From assembly GCF_030272615.1 (NCBI RefSeq), contig NC_081414.1:823359896-823423895 (forward strand): 64,000 nt of DNA, in the 5' to 3' direction. This DNA comes from Cryptomeria japonica. Lineage: Eukaryota > Streptophyta > Pinopsida > Cupressales > Cupressaceae. The first letter of the stretch is position 1; each line of letters opens with the position of its first letter. Below are positions 49,225-61,149 of the stretch, one piece after another. The position numbers and the translations under genes are program-made. The notes beneath the pieces are model-generated. The model saw nothing but the letters and a program-made list of their open reading frames with translations, ran no database searches and was not told the DNA's origin.

Positions 49225-50805
49225 AGTCTCTTGAAGTTTAATGATCTTTCATCCTTGAACATCAGCTTAACAAATCATCTTTATGCATCACAACATTACT
49301 GTTTAATATCTTCATGTCGTTCTCTGTCTGGAAATAATTGGACAGAATATGGTTAACACAAATTGACAAGTCTTTGTCCCAATCCAGTTTTGCCTCTGCT
49401 CGATTCTTCTCATCATCGGACTCCTGTTTCCACCGACGATACTTTTATTTTGAATATTACTTCAATCAAGTATCTCCTTATTTCATTGAAATACTGTATT
49501 CGGTCACTATGGTTGTTTCCTCACCAATACCCATCTGATATTCATTGGGTTTTTATGTTGAAGAAACCTCGAGCTTCGGTGACCTCCTTTATTTTTTCCA
49601 CCGAAACACTTCTTCCATCAAAATCACCATGCCATGTCAGTGATTGGATCTATTGAACCGAAGCCTTTCTTTATCCTCCCTTTTCATCTTCCACCGATAA
49701 ATTCACATTGGTGAAACCATGCGTATTGGAGGCATGCCTTTTAGCTTCATCGAAACCTATTTCCTCATCGATATCTTTTATCAATGTAGCTTCCTTTTTT
49801 CTAATCAACATTATTCTTTCGATGAGAACATTCCTTTCGGTGAGTCCTTTTATGTTTCACCAATGGTATTATCTCCTCTAAGACCTTTTCTCGCCGATGA
49901 AAACCATCTCTGCTTTCCTCAATATCTTTTGTCGATCGAATTACTATCTTCGATGAATCTTTTCTAAAGTTCATCGGTGCTTCCTTTCTTCAATGGCCCT
50001 TCTATATCGATGAGACATCTTTGGGTCTCATCGATATTATTTGAACCCAGATATCTTAATACGATGGTATTACACCCACTTGATGACTTGTGGGTGACCA
50101 TGGTATTAATGAGTCTCTTGAAGTTTGCTGATCTTTCATCCTTGAATATTAGCTTAAATTATCATTTTTATACATCACAACATCACTGGTTTATATCTTC
50201 ATGCCGTTCTCTATCTAGATATAATTGGACAAAATATGGTTAGCACAAATTGACAAAACTTTGTCCCGATCCAGTTTTGCCACTGCTCGATTCTTCTCAT
50301 CATTGAACTCCTGTTTCTATCGACGATACTTTTATTTTGAATATTACTTCGATCAAGTATTTCCTTCTTTCATTGAAATACTGTATTCAGTCACTATGGT
50401 TGTTTCCTCACTGATACCTATCTGATATCTATTAGGTTTTTATGTCGAAGAAACCTTGGGCTTCGGTGACCTACTTTATTTTCTCCACCGAAACACTTCT
50501 TTCATCAAAATCATCATGCCCTGTTGGTGAATGGATCTATTGTCTCACCAAACCCTTTATTTATACTCCCTTATCATCTCCCACCGATAAAGTCTCATCG
50601 ATGAAACCATGCGTTTCAAAGGCATGCCTTTTAGCTTCCTCGAAACATATTTCCTCATCGATATCTTTTATCGATGTAACTACCTTTTTCTTGATCGACA
50701 TTATTCTTTCGATGAGAATATTCTTTTCAGTGAGTCCTCTTTATGTATCACCGATGGTATTATCTCCTCGAAGACCTTTTCCCGCCGATGAAAACCATGT
50801 CTGCT
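49225..50805. repeat. Repeat X, piece 3 (about 1.8 units)
   Basis: It begins AGTCTCTTGAAG, the exact continuation of the break at 17553. The unit repeats after about 887-891 bases (AGTCTC at 49225 and 50112; CTGCT at 49910 and 50801). It ends CTGCT against the LTR at 50806, the same phase at which piece 1 begins after the left LTR. The unit is rich in TCGATGA/CATCGAT. Short open frames are not conserved between units. Confidence 0.9.
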
Positions 50806-51980
50806 TGTTAGGCCCAATATGGAAAGCTAATATACTAAGAGGGGAGGGGTGAATCAGTACTTAAAAACCTTTGTTCAACAATAAATTTACTGTTATGCAT
50901 AAACCAAAAACTATTGTAACATAACATAAAGCTAAAACAAATAAATAACAATCATACATGATTCACTCCATAACACATATATTTTGGTTACGCAAAAACT
51001 CTTGGTTAGAGAGAAAAACTGTGGTGGGGATGGCACCCACAACTTCACTACTACAATAATAAAGGTTGCTCGGTTAGAGCTACATGTTTAGCTATTTCTG
51101 ATAGCTTACCCTATTAGGAGTATCAAGATCATTAGATCTACCTTGCTAAAGGATTTTACAACACTTATTCTAAATTTTGAACCTGGTTAAAGGCTTTACA
51201 ATATATAGACTCTGTTAGAGTCTTTTACCCTGTTAGAGGTTTCTCTTACAACTCAAAATATTACAATAAAATCTTTACAAATATCTACAACTTCACATCT
51301 GAAATGTTATAGCAGATTCTATGTGCTCAAAATGAGATTACCTTGCTTATAGCATACCTTGGTAATCCATAGATTAACTCGGTAAACCCTTCTATTTACT
51401 CTATTCCTTGATTGTTCTCTGAAAACCTTCTTAGTGACCTCTATGTCTCTGACAGTCACAATACTAAGTGCTTCCTTATCTATCATATATGTCTTGCTTC
51501 ATATATCTCTATTTTTCCATATTTTTATCCTTAATCCATGTTGTATAAATAGATCTCTTATGTCAGTGATCTGTTCATTGCTTCGATCTTACAAACATGA
51601 TTTATCAAATGAGAACCATAAAAAACATTTCATTGGATAGATGACCTCAAGATCATACAAAATCTTTAAGTGCAATTTCCAATGTGATAATGGTTTTTTG
51701 TTCCTTGATCTTTGTAACACATTTTCCATGTGTCTAGGTTCAATGAATCTGGTAACATGTTTCACTCAATGTGTGTTAACTCGATATATCATTTTTTTTG
51801 CTCGGTAGACATAGAGTGTTACTCGGTAGAGAGCTTGGTGTATACTAGGCTATGTGACTACTTTCTTCTATAACCGACTGCGCTGTGCTTACCAATTGAA
51901 TATTTTGGTAGTAGTAACCGACTAGAGTATATAGAATGACTTTGGACATAAAACTAATGGCAACTTAGTAAGTAGTAACA
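50806..51980 (-). repeat. Element B 3' LTR
   Basis: It runs from TGTTAGGCCC to AGTAGTAACA, 1175 bp. A polypurine-type tract, AAAAGGAGAGAT on the minus strand, follows on its right (51981-51992), so the internal region lies to the right. The left flank CTGCT is X. Confidence 0.93.
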
Positions 51981-52342
51981 ATCTCTCCTTTTGACATTAG
52001 TTGAGATGTTTGACAAAAATTCTTTCAAAGTCATTACTCAAAAATCTATATACTAACAAAATTTGACTAATCAGACAGTATATACATTTGTCAATAAAAT
52101 AGTATATTTAGATATCTTCCCCTTATCAATATATTGTACAAAATTCTAATTATGCATGCGCTATGATCAATATTCTATATTAAATGCTTGGTTCACTGCT
52201 CGGTTCACTGCTCGGTTCACTGTCAAAATTAATTGTGCATTTGAGACTCTGTTTTGCTCGGTATACTCCCCCTGTATACTACACTCCACTGTTTGATACT
52301 TTGATACTATATATATTCCTGCTTTTTGACAAACATCAAAAC

Positions 52343-53137
52343 TTAGTTACCATTCGGTGGAGGCAACTGATCAAAAATGGATTTGTACTTTGTCCTTGCA
52401 TCGGTAAGAGTGACAGAGAGTGAATTATGAGTTGTAATGTCAGCTAATAGTGAAATTAGTCCATCTAAGGTGCTTCCCTCTGGCTAAGTGGATAGGGAGG
52501 TAGCCTTGTTGATCTTCTCTTGAATAAAGGACAAGTGTGGAATAAATAAGGTTTGAAGAGTCATAATGTCCATCCTTATTTGGTGCTCTTCATTCCTAAG
52601 TTCCAATTGTTGAGCCATGAGCTTTTGTAGCTGTGTATAGAAATGTTGAATAGAATTTGACTCAGGGGTCAACTTATTTGAGAGATCGGTGATCTCTTTC
52701 TCAATCACTTTTGTTTTATTTTTTATATCTTTAATGAATAAAGAGAATGTACAGACTTTCTGAAATAAATAAAGAATATGCTTGAGTTGACAGGACAACT
52801 CAGCAACAAATTTGACAAGTTTTACTTTGCCAATAGTAATGATTTTCTGTACCTCTTCAATCATTTTAGCAGTGAGCTCTTTGTCCTTTAACTTGCTCAA
52901 ATATTCAGATGTGTCTACTCCAGATGTCTCTATTTTAGTTAGGAGTTCATCCAGTTGAATATGGATGGCTGCATCTTTTGACATTGTAGCTTTAGGTAGC
53001 ATATCTGTTAATAGTGCTTTCACCTTATGAAGTACTTTCTTTTTCTTTTTAATAGCCATTTGTTTTTCCTATTCAGCTTTGGCTTTTCATAGTTCACCAA
53101 ATTTAATGAGTGCTTACCCTTTTAATTTGGATATATC
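52343..53137 (-). pseudogene. Element B ORF2, C-terminal part
   Basis: Sense runs from 53137 down to TAA at 52343-52345. It matches ORF2 of A through EYLSKLKDKELTAKMIEEVQ and the terminal FDQLPPPNGN. It is predicted helical with heptad-like spacing and rich in Lys, Glu and Leu. At least one stop (52484-52486) interrupts it. In B a Gln codon stands just before MAIKKK where A has TAG. Function unknown. Confidence 0.75.
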
Positions 53138-54288
53138 TATTAGGCCCAATATGGAAAGCTAATGTACTGAGAGGGGAGGGGTGAATCAGTACTTCAAAAC
53201 ATTTCTTCAATAATAACTTAACTGTTATGCATAAACCGAATAGTGTAATAACATAACGTAAAGTTAAAACAAATAGATAACAATCATACATGATTCACTC
53301 CATAACACATATGTTTTGGTTACGCAGAAACTCTTGGTTAGAGAGAAAAACTGTGGTGGGGATGGCACCCACAACTTCACTACTGCAATAATAAAGATGC
53401 TCGGTTAGAGCTACATTTTAGCTATTTCTGATAGCTTACCCTATTAGGAGTATTAAGATATGTTAGATCTACCTTGTTAAAGGATTTTACAACACTTAAT
53501 CTAAATGCTGCACCTGGTTAGAGGCTTTACAATTTATAGACTTGATTAGAGTCTTTTACCCTGTTAAAGGTTTCTCTTTCAACTTCACAATATTATAATA
53601 AAATCATTACAAATATCTACAACTTTACATCTGAAATGTTATAGCAGATTCTATGTGTTCAGAATAAGATTACCTTGCTTATAGCATACCTCGGTAACCC
53701 ACATAGTAACTCGGTAAACCCTTATGTTTACTCTGTTCTTCGACTGTTCTCTGAAAACCTTCTCTGTGACCTTTGTGTCTCTGTAATAGTCTTCTCATAC
53801 TCATATATACATACATAACTCATGCTATATAAATAGATCTCTTATGACGGTGATCCAATTCCTTGCTTCGATCTTACAAACATGATTTATTGAATGAATA
53901 ACCAAAAAAATAATTTCATTGGTTAGATGACCATGAAATCATACACAATCTTCTGGTGCAATTTCCAATGTGATAACGGTTAGATGTGCCTCGATCTTGT
54001 AACATGTTTTTGTATGCATGTCCAGGTTCAATGTATCTGGTAACACGTTTCAATCTATGTATGTCAACTTGGTGTGTCATCTTTTCTACTCGGTAGACAT
54101 AAAAAGATACTCAGTAGATAGCTTAGTGTATACTACATTCTATGACTACTTTCCTTCTGTAACCAACTAGACTGTGCATATCGACTTCTCTGTGTATACC
54201 AACTACATGATTCGGTAGTGCTAACCGACTAGAATATATAGTATGACTTTGAATATAAAAACTAATGGCAATTTGATAAGTAGTAACA
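53138..54288 (-). repeat. Element A 3' LTR
   Basis: It is 1151 bp. The first bases are TATTAGGCCC, with the terminal G mutated to A, and the last are AGTAGTAACA. It carries the GTACTGA...TCAGTAC hairpin near the left end. Confidence 0.93.
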
Positions 54289-54304
54289 ATCTCCCCTTTT
54301 GACA
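54289..54304 (-). promoter_or_regulatory. Element A polypurine tract
   Basis: The minus strand reads GTCAAAAGGGGAGAT against the 3' LTR. A second tract, GTCAAAAAGGGGGAGTG, lies at 54667-54682 just after the ORF2 stop. Confidence 0.75.
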
Positions 54305-54666
54305 TTAGTTGAGATGTTTGACAAAAACTACTTTCAAAGTCATAAGTCAAAAATCTATGTGCTCACAAAATGACTATACTTGACAATATATACAATAGTC
54401 AATGAAATAGTATATTTAGATATATTCCCCTTATCATTATATTGTACATAACTTTGATTTTGCATGCTCGGTTCTGTGGCTTGTGTGCTTTACTTGCTCT
54501 GCATACTCTGCTCAGTATAGTCCCCTATATACAATACTCTGAATACTATATCAAAACTGTATCACTCCCCAAATATCTGCTTGGTATACTGCTCTTCTAT
54601 TCACTGCATGGTATGCTCCCCCTGTGTATTTACACTCCTATTGGATGATACTTTGAATACTATGCA
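54305..54666 (-). other. Element A 3' untranslated region
   Basis: It lies between the two purine tracts. It is CT-rich on the plus strand with repeated CTCGGTATACT-like words. No coding signal. Confidence 0.6.
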
Positions 54667-54693
54667 CTCCCCCTTTTTGACAAACATCAAAAT

Positions 54694-57600
54694 TTAGTTA
54701 CCATTTGGAGGTGGCAACTGATCAAAAATAGATTTATACTTTTTCTGGGCGTCGATGAGAGTGATAGAGAGTGCATCCCTTACACTTTCCATTAAAGAAT
54801 TTTGTGCTTGAATATCACCCAATAGTGATATTAAACCATCAAGCGTGCTTCCCTCTTCTGTAGTAGAAAGGCGTGTAGCTCAGTTGATCTGTTCTTGAAC
54901 GGATGAAAGATGAGGAAGGAATAGTGTCTGGAGTGTCATTATATCCATCCTAATCTTATGCTCTTCATTTTTGAGTTCTAACTATTGAGCCATGAGCTAT
55001 TGTAACCTTGTATAAAAATTTTGAACAAAATTTGGCTCTGTGGTCAACTTAGTTGAGAGATTGGTGATCTCTTTCTCAATTGCATCAGTTTTATTCTTGA
55101 TATCTTTAAAGAATAAGGAAAATGTACAAAGTTTCTGAAATAAATAAAGAATATGCTTGAGTTGAGGGGACAACTCAGCAATGAATTTGACAAGCTTGAC
55201 TTTTCCTATAGCTAGAGCTTTTTGTACCTCTTCTATCATTTTTGCAGTAAGCTCTTTATCTTTTAGCTTGCTCAAGTACTCAGATGCATCAACTCCAGAT
55301 GTTTCTATTTGATTAAGGAGTTCATCCAGTTGAATGTGGATGGCTACATCAGTTGACACTGTAGCTGAAGGTAGCATTTCGGTCAGTAGTGTCTTCACCT
55401 TCTGTAGTACTTTATTCTTCTTTTGAATGGCCATCTATTTTTCTTGTTCGGCCTTTATTTTGCATAGTTCATCAAAATCAATAAGTGCTTGCCCCTTTAA
55501 TTTTGAGATATCCACATTGGGAAACACTATTGGTTTAGTTAAATCAACTTTAAAACTATGCTTTTTCACTTTCTTCTCTTTACCTTTAGTCGGTTGGACC
55601 AAGACAATAGCTTGTGAGGCTTGCTGACCCTTGGTAGGTTGCTCGGTAGATGCAACACTTTGGTCTGTTCCTGTAGCCATTGTGGTGTCCTTGGGTGTTT
55701 CAGTACTGGGGGTCTCAGCTGTAACATTTTCAGTGCTTGACGGTGCTTGAGAGGTCTTTTCTTGAGTTGTACCTTCTGCTGCTTCAGACTGGTGACCTTC
55801 GGTGCCTTGTGTAGTATCCTGAGGAGCTTCGGTAGAGACAGGTAGATTAACTGGTGGATAAGGATGAACTTGTACTAAAATGGATTTACTAGATACAAGT
55901 TTTGCATAGGTAGTGTCATCTATCATTTCCTGCTCTGGTGCTTCTGTATCCATGACATCTTCATCAATTTGAATAGTGTCAGCTAGGTCTTGCTCGGTAG
56001 CATCAAGACCTTGCTCGGTGACATCAAGATTGTGCTCGATGACATCAACAATTTCAACTTGAGATTGTTCACCGACATCCTTGATTTTGAAAATTTCTTG
56101 CCACTTTTCTTTTGTCTCATTTTCTACATCAATGTATAGCCCATTCATTAGTTTTAAGGCTCTTTGTTTGACAAGAAACCTTGAATTGTAGGTTGTCAGA
56201 TTTTCCTTTATTTTAGCTACTGACATATTAGGAAAGAGATGGACTATACTTCTTTCTCTGATTTGTTTCTTTGAGTCCATTTCATACTTCCACCTATTAT
56301 CAATATGCAAATAAAGTTCATCTGGAAGTGACTTTGCTAGCTATAATGGAGTTAACCGAAACTTTAGAAGCATGCAGATGACAACTTCTTTAATTTGTCT
56401 CTTCTCATCATTGTTCCTGGTTTCAGACTTAACAAATCTAAATGAACTAAATCCACCATATTCTTTCAGATTTGCATAGAAGTTTTCTACACTATGTATA
56501 TTTACCTTTTGGCTTTTTACAATCTGGAATTTGTTTGCATCCTCAAACTTTGTATCACTAGACTCTTTTTCCAAAATGAGTCTTTGAGTAGATTTCTTGT
56601 ATGTTTTTGTTACCTTGGGAGCAGTAACACTCTTTTGTTTCTTACTTGGTGATGCAGCTGATGCTCTAGTGTTAGGTCTCTTTGGTGGAGTGGTCGGTAG
56701 GGCCTTTGTAATGTCTAGTTTCTTTCTTTTCAAAACTTTTCCCTTAGGCAATTCAGTACTCAGTGTGATTGTTGCCTCTTGAGCTTCTGATTCCTCTGCG
56801 GTGATGGCAAGAGTGCCTTTGACAAGTGTAGAGGTAGATTCTTCTCTGAATTTCTCTGTCAATGCCTTAATCATTTTAGTTGCCTTCCTTGTAGCTTTAG
56901 GTACTACAATGCTCGTTTTAACTTTTTCCTTAACTTCTTCATAGGTTCCATATCTCAGTTCAGTAGCATGCCTTAGTAATGTGAGATATGCATCAATTTG
57001 TTGTTGTGTGATATCATAGTCAATCTCGTAACCCATTGGTGGAAAAGATTGAGTCCTTGGTTCCACAGCATTCACATAACAGTAATCAGTGTCTACCTCA
57101 AAGCATATATCATCCTTATATTTCTCTACCAGCTGTGGTGGAATCCGATACCTGTTGTGCATCTTTTCTTAAAATTTGTTGAAGTAGTCATCCATGATAT
57201 CATTAAAATTATCTCCCAATTTCTTGATAAAGTCATTAATTTGATGGGTGATTGGTCGGTGTAGCTCCCAAAATACTTTACCAACTGAGGGAAAGAACTT
57301 CTCAAAGTAGAAAAACATGCATACAAGAAGTGAACCAAACTTCAGTGTATTTGCCGAGTTGTTTTTCTTTGGCTTCCTGATTGTGTTCAGGTTCTCAAAC
57401 AAGTTTTTCAACAACACTTCACATAAGTCAATCTTCATTCCCTTTTTCACAATTTTATAGGCCAAGTCAACTATTGCACAGGGTACATTGTTTTCCCTTA
57501 CTGATTGGAAGAAACAGTAACCAATTACTCTAATTGCAAATTTAAGTTCTGCACCAGTGACATTGTTCAGTTTCAGTCCTTTGTAGTTAGATTCTACTCT

Positions 57601-58077
57601 AGTTAAACTGATTAACTCCTTCTATGATATCATCTTTTGAGCTTGTGCATGATCATAGAAAGGATAACCGGTGATCACATGAATGATTTCCTTGGTGATT
57701 TTGAATGGTTTCTCTTCTAGCCACATGAAATCATCATGAATTCTGCTCAAAACAAACTTAACCCACTGGGGTTTGAACACATGGGGATAGGCTAGGGCTT
57801 CAGTTAATCCCTTGATTTTGATATGCTCGTACTTGCTATCCATTTTGCCATCGATACATAGCTCATCATATGTGTCACTTATCTCAACATGACTGAGTTC
57901 TTCAATATGGCATTTGGTGAAGAATCTAACATCTTCGACTAACAAGACTCGATCTGGGATGAGTGAAAAGGTAGTTTTGTCAACCGGTTTAGAGGCAACT
58001 TTAGGAGTCAAAGTGTATTTCAGTGAGGGCTTCTCCATATTCTTGACAACTACGAGATCTTGGATCTTGGGTGCCAT
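54694..58077 (-). pseudogene. Element A ORF2, about 1,127 codons, unknown protein with in-frame stops
   Basis: I do not recognise this protein. The start is ATG at 58077 (MAPKIQ), aligned with the ATG at 63683 in B; an upstream in-frame ATG exists at 58197. All pieces down to TAA at 54694-54696 share one frame, with only in-frame stops (57622, 57166, 56338, 55435, 54997 regions). Visible layout: an N-terminal globular part (residues about 1-300) with FFTKCHIEEL, WVKFVLSRIHDDFMWLEE and KITKEIIHVITGYP; a conserved helical stretch with NTIRKPKKNNSANTLKFGS; a Lys/Ser-rich part; a Thr/Glu/Ser-rich disordered region (about 720-850); and a coiled-coil-like C-terminus ending FDQLPPPNGN. No membrane span or protease/polymerase motif is visible. 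Capsid-like, env-like or captured host protein are all open. Confidence 0.75.
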
Positions 58078-58625
58078 TTGTAAATTCCAAATAAAACTTA
58101 GCAAACTTTCCTTAGGGTTTGACAGTTTACAAATGGCAGATGTTTCACACTGGGTAGATAATAGCAATTTGACAAGATCGGAAAACCAGCTTGACAATGC
58201 GATTAGATTTGATGTAAATACCTTGGATTCACTTTGAATGAAGTTTGATCACCTTGATTCTCTCTACTCTGCTCTCTTGAAAACTTGGTAAATGAAAATG
58301 ATCACAAAAATACCTTTAAGTACACAAAATACCTTATCGGGCTCCGTGCGGGTTAGGTCAAAACATTAAATGCACTCAGTTTACCTTTAACCGATTTCCT
58401 CTTTTTTGTTTCTTTTTAACTAAGTAACCAAATTTCCTTCATTTACCAACTTGACAGGCTTCCTGTATACACCAACTTAAAAGGTTTCCTATAAAGTACT
58501 TTTGATAGAATTTTAAACCTACTAATGCATCTTAACTATGCAGATTTTGAATTTAGTACATAATAAAATAGGAACTATTATGATTTTAACCTTTAGAGAA
58601 TGCAGTCCTTTCATACCTTTGCTGA
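58078..58625 (-). other. Spacer between ORF1 and ORF2 of element A
   Basis: It is 548 bp without coding continuity. The part next to ORF2 is conserved in B (63684-64000), including GCCCGATAAGGTAT and the TCAAACCCTAAGG stretch before the ORF2 ATG. It could hold a splice acceptor or internal promoter; I see no clear TATA box. Confidence 0.5.
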
Positions 58626-59978
58626 TTAATTTGGAATAGGTGCACCTAACTCGGTAGGTAAGGTGCTTTCTTCATCTAACATGATTTCCTTCTTTTTCCA
58701 AATCATCTTGAATATTTCTTTTACTTCTTCAGTGTCTCTTCTAGGTTAATCTCTGCAATCTCTAGCTAAATGTCCAACTTTGTGACAATGAAAACATACC
58801 ATACCAGGGTTTCTCCATGATCTTCAGTTGTTCATCCCAAACCTTATAAAACAGTTGGCACTTATATGTCCATATCTTCCACAACATTCACACCATATCC
58901 TTGTATTCTAATCCCATGGTACTACTGCATATTGTCGGTAAGGATCTATGTGAGTTTGGTAACCTCTAGTAATTGCTCGGTGTGCATACCATTTGTGGTT
59001 GTTTTGCTTAAGCCAGCACTTCTTAGTACTATGTCCATATCTATTGCAGTTTCTACAAAACCATTTGAATTTTGCCTTCTGATAGTTGTTAACAGACTTT
59101 TTCCTACATTGATTAGATGTATGACCATATTTATTGCAATTGTAACAATAATCATTGGACTTAGTGACATTCAGTTGCTTACCTTTTCTGATTTGGCATA
59201 TGTTGGCAGTATGACCTTGATTTCCATAGTGGTAGCAAATAGGCTTCTTTCTTTTGATGTTATTCTTTTCTTCAGCTTGCTTTGATGATTCTCCTCTCTT
59301 GGTAGTACATATCCCTTTCTCTGTAGAGTCTTTTCCTTTGTAACCGAGTCCTGCATCTTTGTTAGGTGTTCTTGTATTCAGTTGCTCATCCAACATCTTT
59401 GATGCTTCATAACTTTTCTTCAGTGTTTCTTTAGATTTCTTCTCTGTTTCAAGTTCATCGGTCAACCTTGATACTTCAACTCTCAATGCTTGATTTTCAT
59501 CATTCTTCAGAATTGCTTCATGATGTGCATAACCTAGTTGATCTGTCATATTTTGTTGAATCCCAGTCAACCTTGTGATTTCATCATTTTTATTAGACAC
59601 CAAGACTTCAAGTTGTTGTTTCTCTCTTTGTAGATCTCTTGCTTTATCCTGAGTTGTCCTCAATGCATCTAGGTTTTCAGTCATCTGTGTATCGAAATGT
59701 TCTTGTTCTCTTTTCATTGCTTTTATTTGATCAGCCAGTGCTTTGTTCTTTTCTTTCAATACTTCAATCATTTCTTCAGTTTCTTCAGATATACTGTTCT
59801 TAGATGATGTCTCAATTTGTTCCACTAACTCTTGAGAGTCCTACAAGTCATCAGATAATCTTCTTCTTACTTTCAGAGATTTTCGCATTTGCCTTTGCAT
59901 GTCTACAATCAGTTGATTAGCATGATCCAACTCTTCTTGCAGATACACAATCCTCCGAGATTGTTTGTAGCCTTCCAT
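58626..59978 (-). pseudogene. Element A ORF1, gag-like protein with coiled coil and five CCHC knuckles
   Basis: The start is ATG at 59978 (MEGYKQSRR), 62 bases after the LTR. The frame runs to TAA at 58626-58628, about 450 codons, with in-frame stops near 59841, 58908 and two further on. Residues 1-210 are charged and heptad-like (EEMIEVLKEKNKALADQIKA), a long coiled coil. From about 240 come five zinc knuckles: CYHYGNQGHTANIC (second Cys changed to Tyr), CYNCNKYGHTSNQC, CRNCNRYGHSTKKC, CECCGRYGHISANC and CFHCHKVGHLARDC. Family knowledge: CCHC knuckles bind element RNA in gag. No usual copia gag core is present. The position after the primer-binding site fits a gag role. Confidence 0.82.
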
Positions 59979-60026
59979 TGCTAAGATCTTTCTCTTTAGG
60001 TAGTTAAACCCTTTTCCAAGATTCAA

Positions 60027-60038
60027 GCTCTGATACCA
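60027..60038 (-). promoter_or_regulatory. Element A primer-binding site
   Basis: The minus strand reads TGGTATCAGAGC, two bases from the LTR. Confidence 0.92.
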
Positions 60039-60040
60039 AT

Positions 60041-61149
60041 TGTTAGTCAGTACTTCAAAACATTTCTTCAATAATAACTTAACTGTTATGCATAAACCAA
60101 ATAGTGCAATAACATAACGTAAAGTTAAAATAAATAGATAACAATCATACATGATTCACTCCATAACACATATGTTTTGGTTACGCAGAAACTCTTGGTT
60201 AGAGAGAAAAACTGTGGTGGGGATGGCACCCACAACTTCACTACTGCAATAGTAAAGATGCTCGGTTAGAGCTACATTTTAGCTATTTCTGATAGCTTAC
60301 CTTGTTAGGAGTGTTAAGATCTGTTAGATCTACCTTGTTAAAGGATTTCACAACACTTAATCTAAATGTTGCACCTGGTTAGAGGCTTTACAATGTATAG
60401 ACTTGATTAGAGTCTTTTACCCTGTTAAAGGTTTCTCTTTCAACTTCACAATATTACAATAAAATCATTACAAATATCTGCAACTTTACATCTGAAATGT
60501 TATAGCAGATTCTATGTGCTTAGAATAAGATTACCTTTCTTATAGCATACCTCAGTAACCCATATAGTAACTCGGTAAACCCTTATGTTTACTCTGTTCT
60601 TCGACTATTCTCTAAAAACCTTCTTGGTGACCTCTGTGTCTCTGTAATAGTCTTCTCATACTCATATATACATACATAACTCGTGCTATATAAATAGATC
60701 TCTTATGACGGTGATCCAATTCCTTGCTTCGATCTTACAAACATGATTTATTGAATGAATAACCAAACAAATAATTTCATTGGTCAAATGACCTCAAAAT
60801 CATACACAATCTTCTGGTGCAATTTCCAATGTGATAATGGTTAGATGTGCCTCGATCTTGTAACACGTTTTCATATGCATGTCTAGGTTCAATGTATCTG
60901 GTAACACGTTTCACTTAGTGTATGTCAACTCGGTGTGTCATCTTTACTGCTTGGTAGACATAAAAAGATACTCAGTAGACAGCTCGGTGTATACTGCATT
61001 CTGTGACTGCTTTCCTTCTGTAACCGACTAGACTGTGCATACCGACTTCTCTATGTATACCGACTGCATGATTTGGTAGTGCTAACCAACTAGAATATAT
61101 AGTATGACTTTGAATATAAAAATTAATGGCAATTTGATAAGTAGTAACA
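60041..61149 (-). repeat. Element A 5' LTR, with a 42-bp internal deletion
   Basis: It is 1109 bp. After TGTTAG it jumps to TCAGTAC, missing exactly 42 bases present in the 3' LTR, including the G-rich loop and one arm of the conserved hairpin. Otherwise it differs from the 3' LTR at about 3 of the next 130 bases. It is followed by GTATC, the target duplication, and ORF2 of B. Confidence 0.92.

Larger units (their letters stand above)
53138..61149 (-). mobile_element. Element A, non-autonomous LTR retrotransposon without pol
   Basis: It is a complete 8012-bp minus-strand element: 5' LTR 60041-61149, primer-binding site, ORF1, a 0.55 kb spacer, ORF2, purine tracts, 3' LTR 53138-54288. The target duplication is ATATC (53133-53137) and GTATC (61150-61154), one change apart, inside ORF2 of element B. 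No protease, integrase, reverse transcriptase or RNase H motif appears in any frame of the internal 5.7 kb. The primer-binding site, LTR ends and LTR motifs are of copia type, so I infer mobilisation in trans. Confidence 0.9.

Noticed and set aside
49977-50852. Short open frames in repeat X with similar peptides in successive units
   Set aside because: Similarity follows the DNA repeat; frames are interrupted at different places and show no domain.
54694-58077. ORF2 as an envelope-like protein (as in some plant copia elements)
   Set aside because: I see no signal peptide or membrane-spanning segment, and env-like ORFs normally follow pol, which is missing. Not excluded, only unsupported.
60041-60152. 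Open frame starting inside the element A 5' LTR and reading through the primer-binding site
   Set aside because: The upstream ATG lies in the LTR; the conserved ORF1 start is at 59978, also found at the left edge of the window (2-4).
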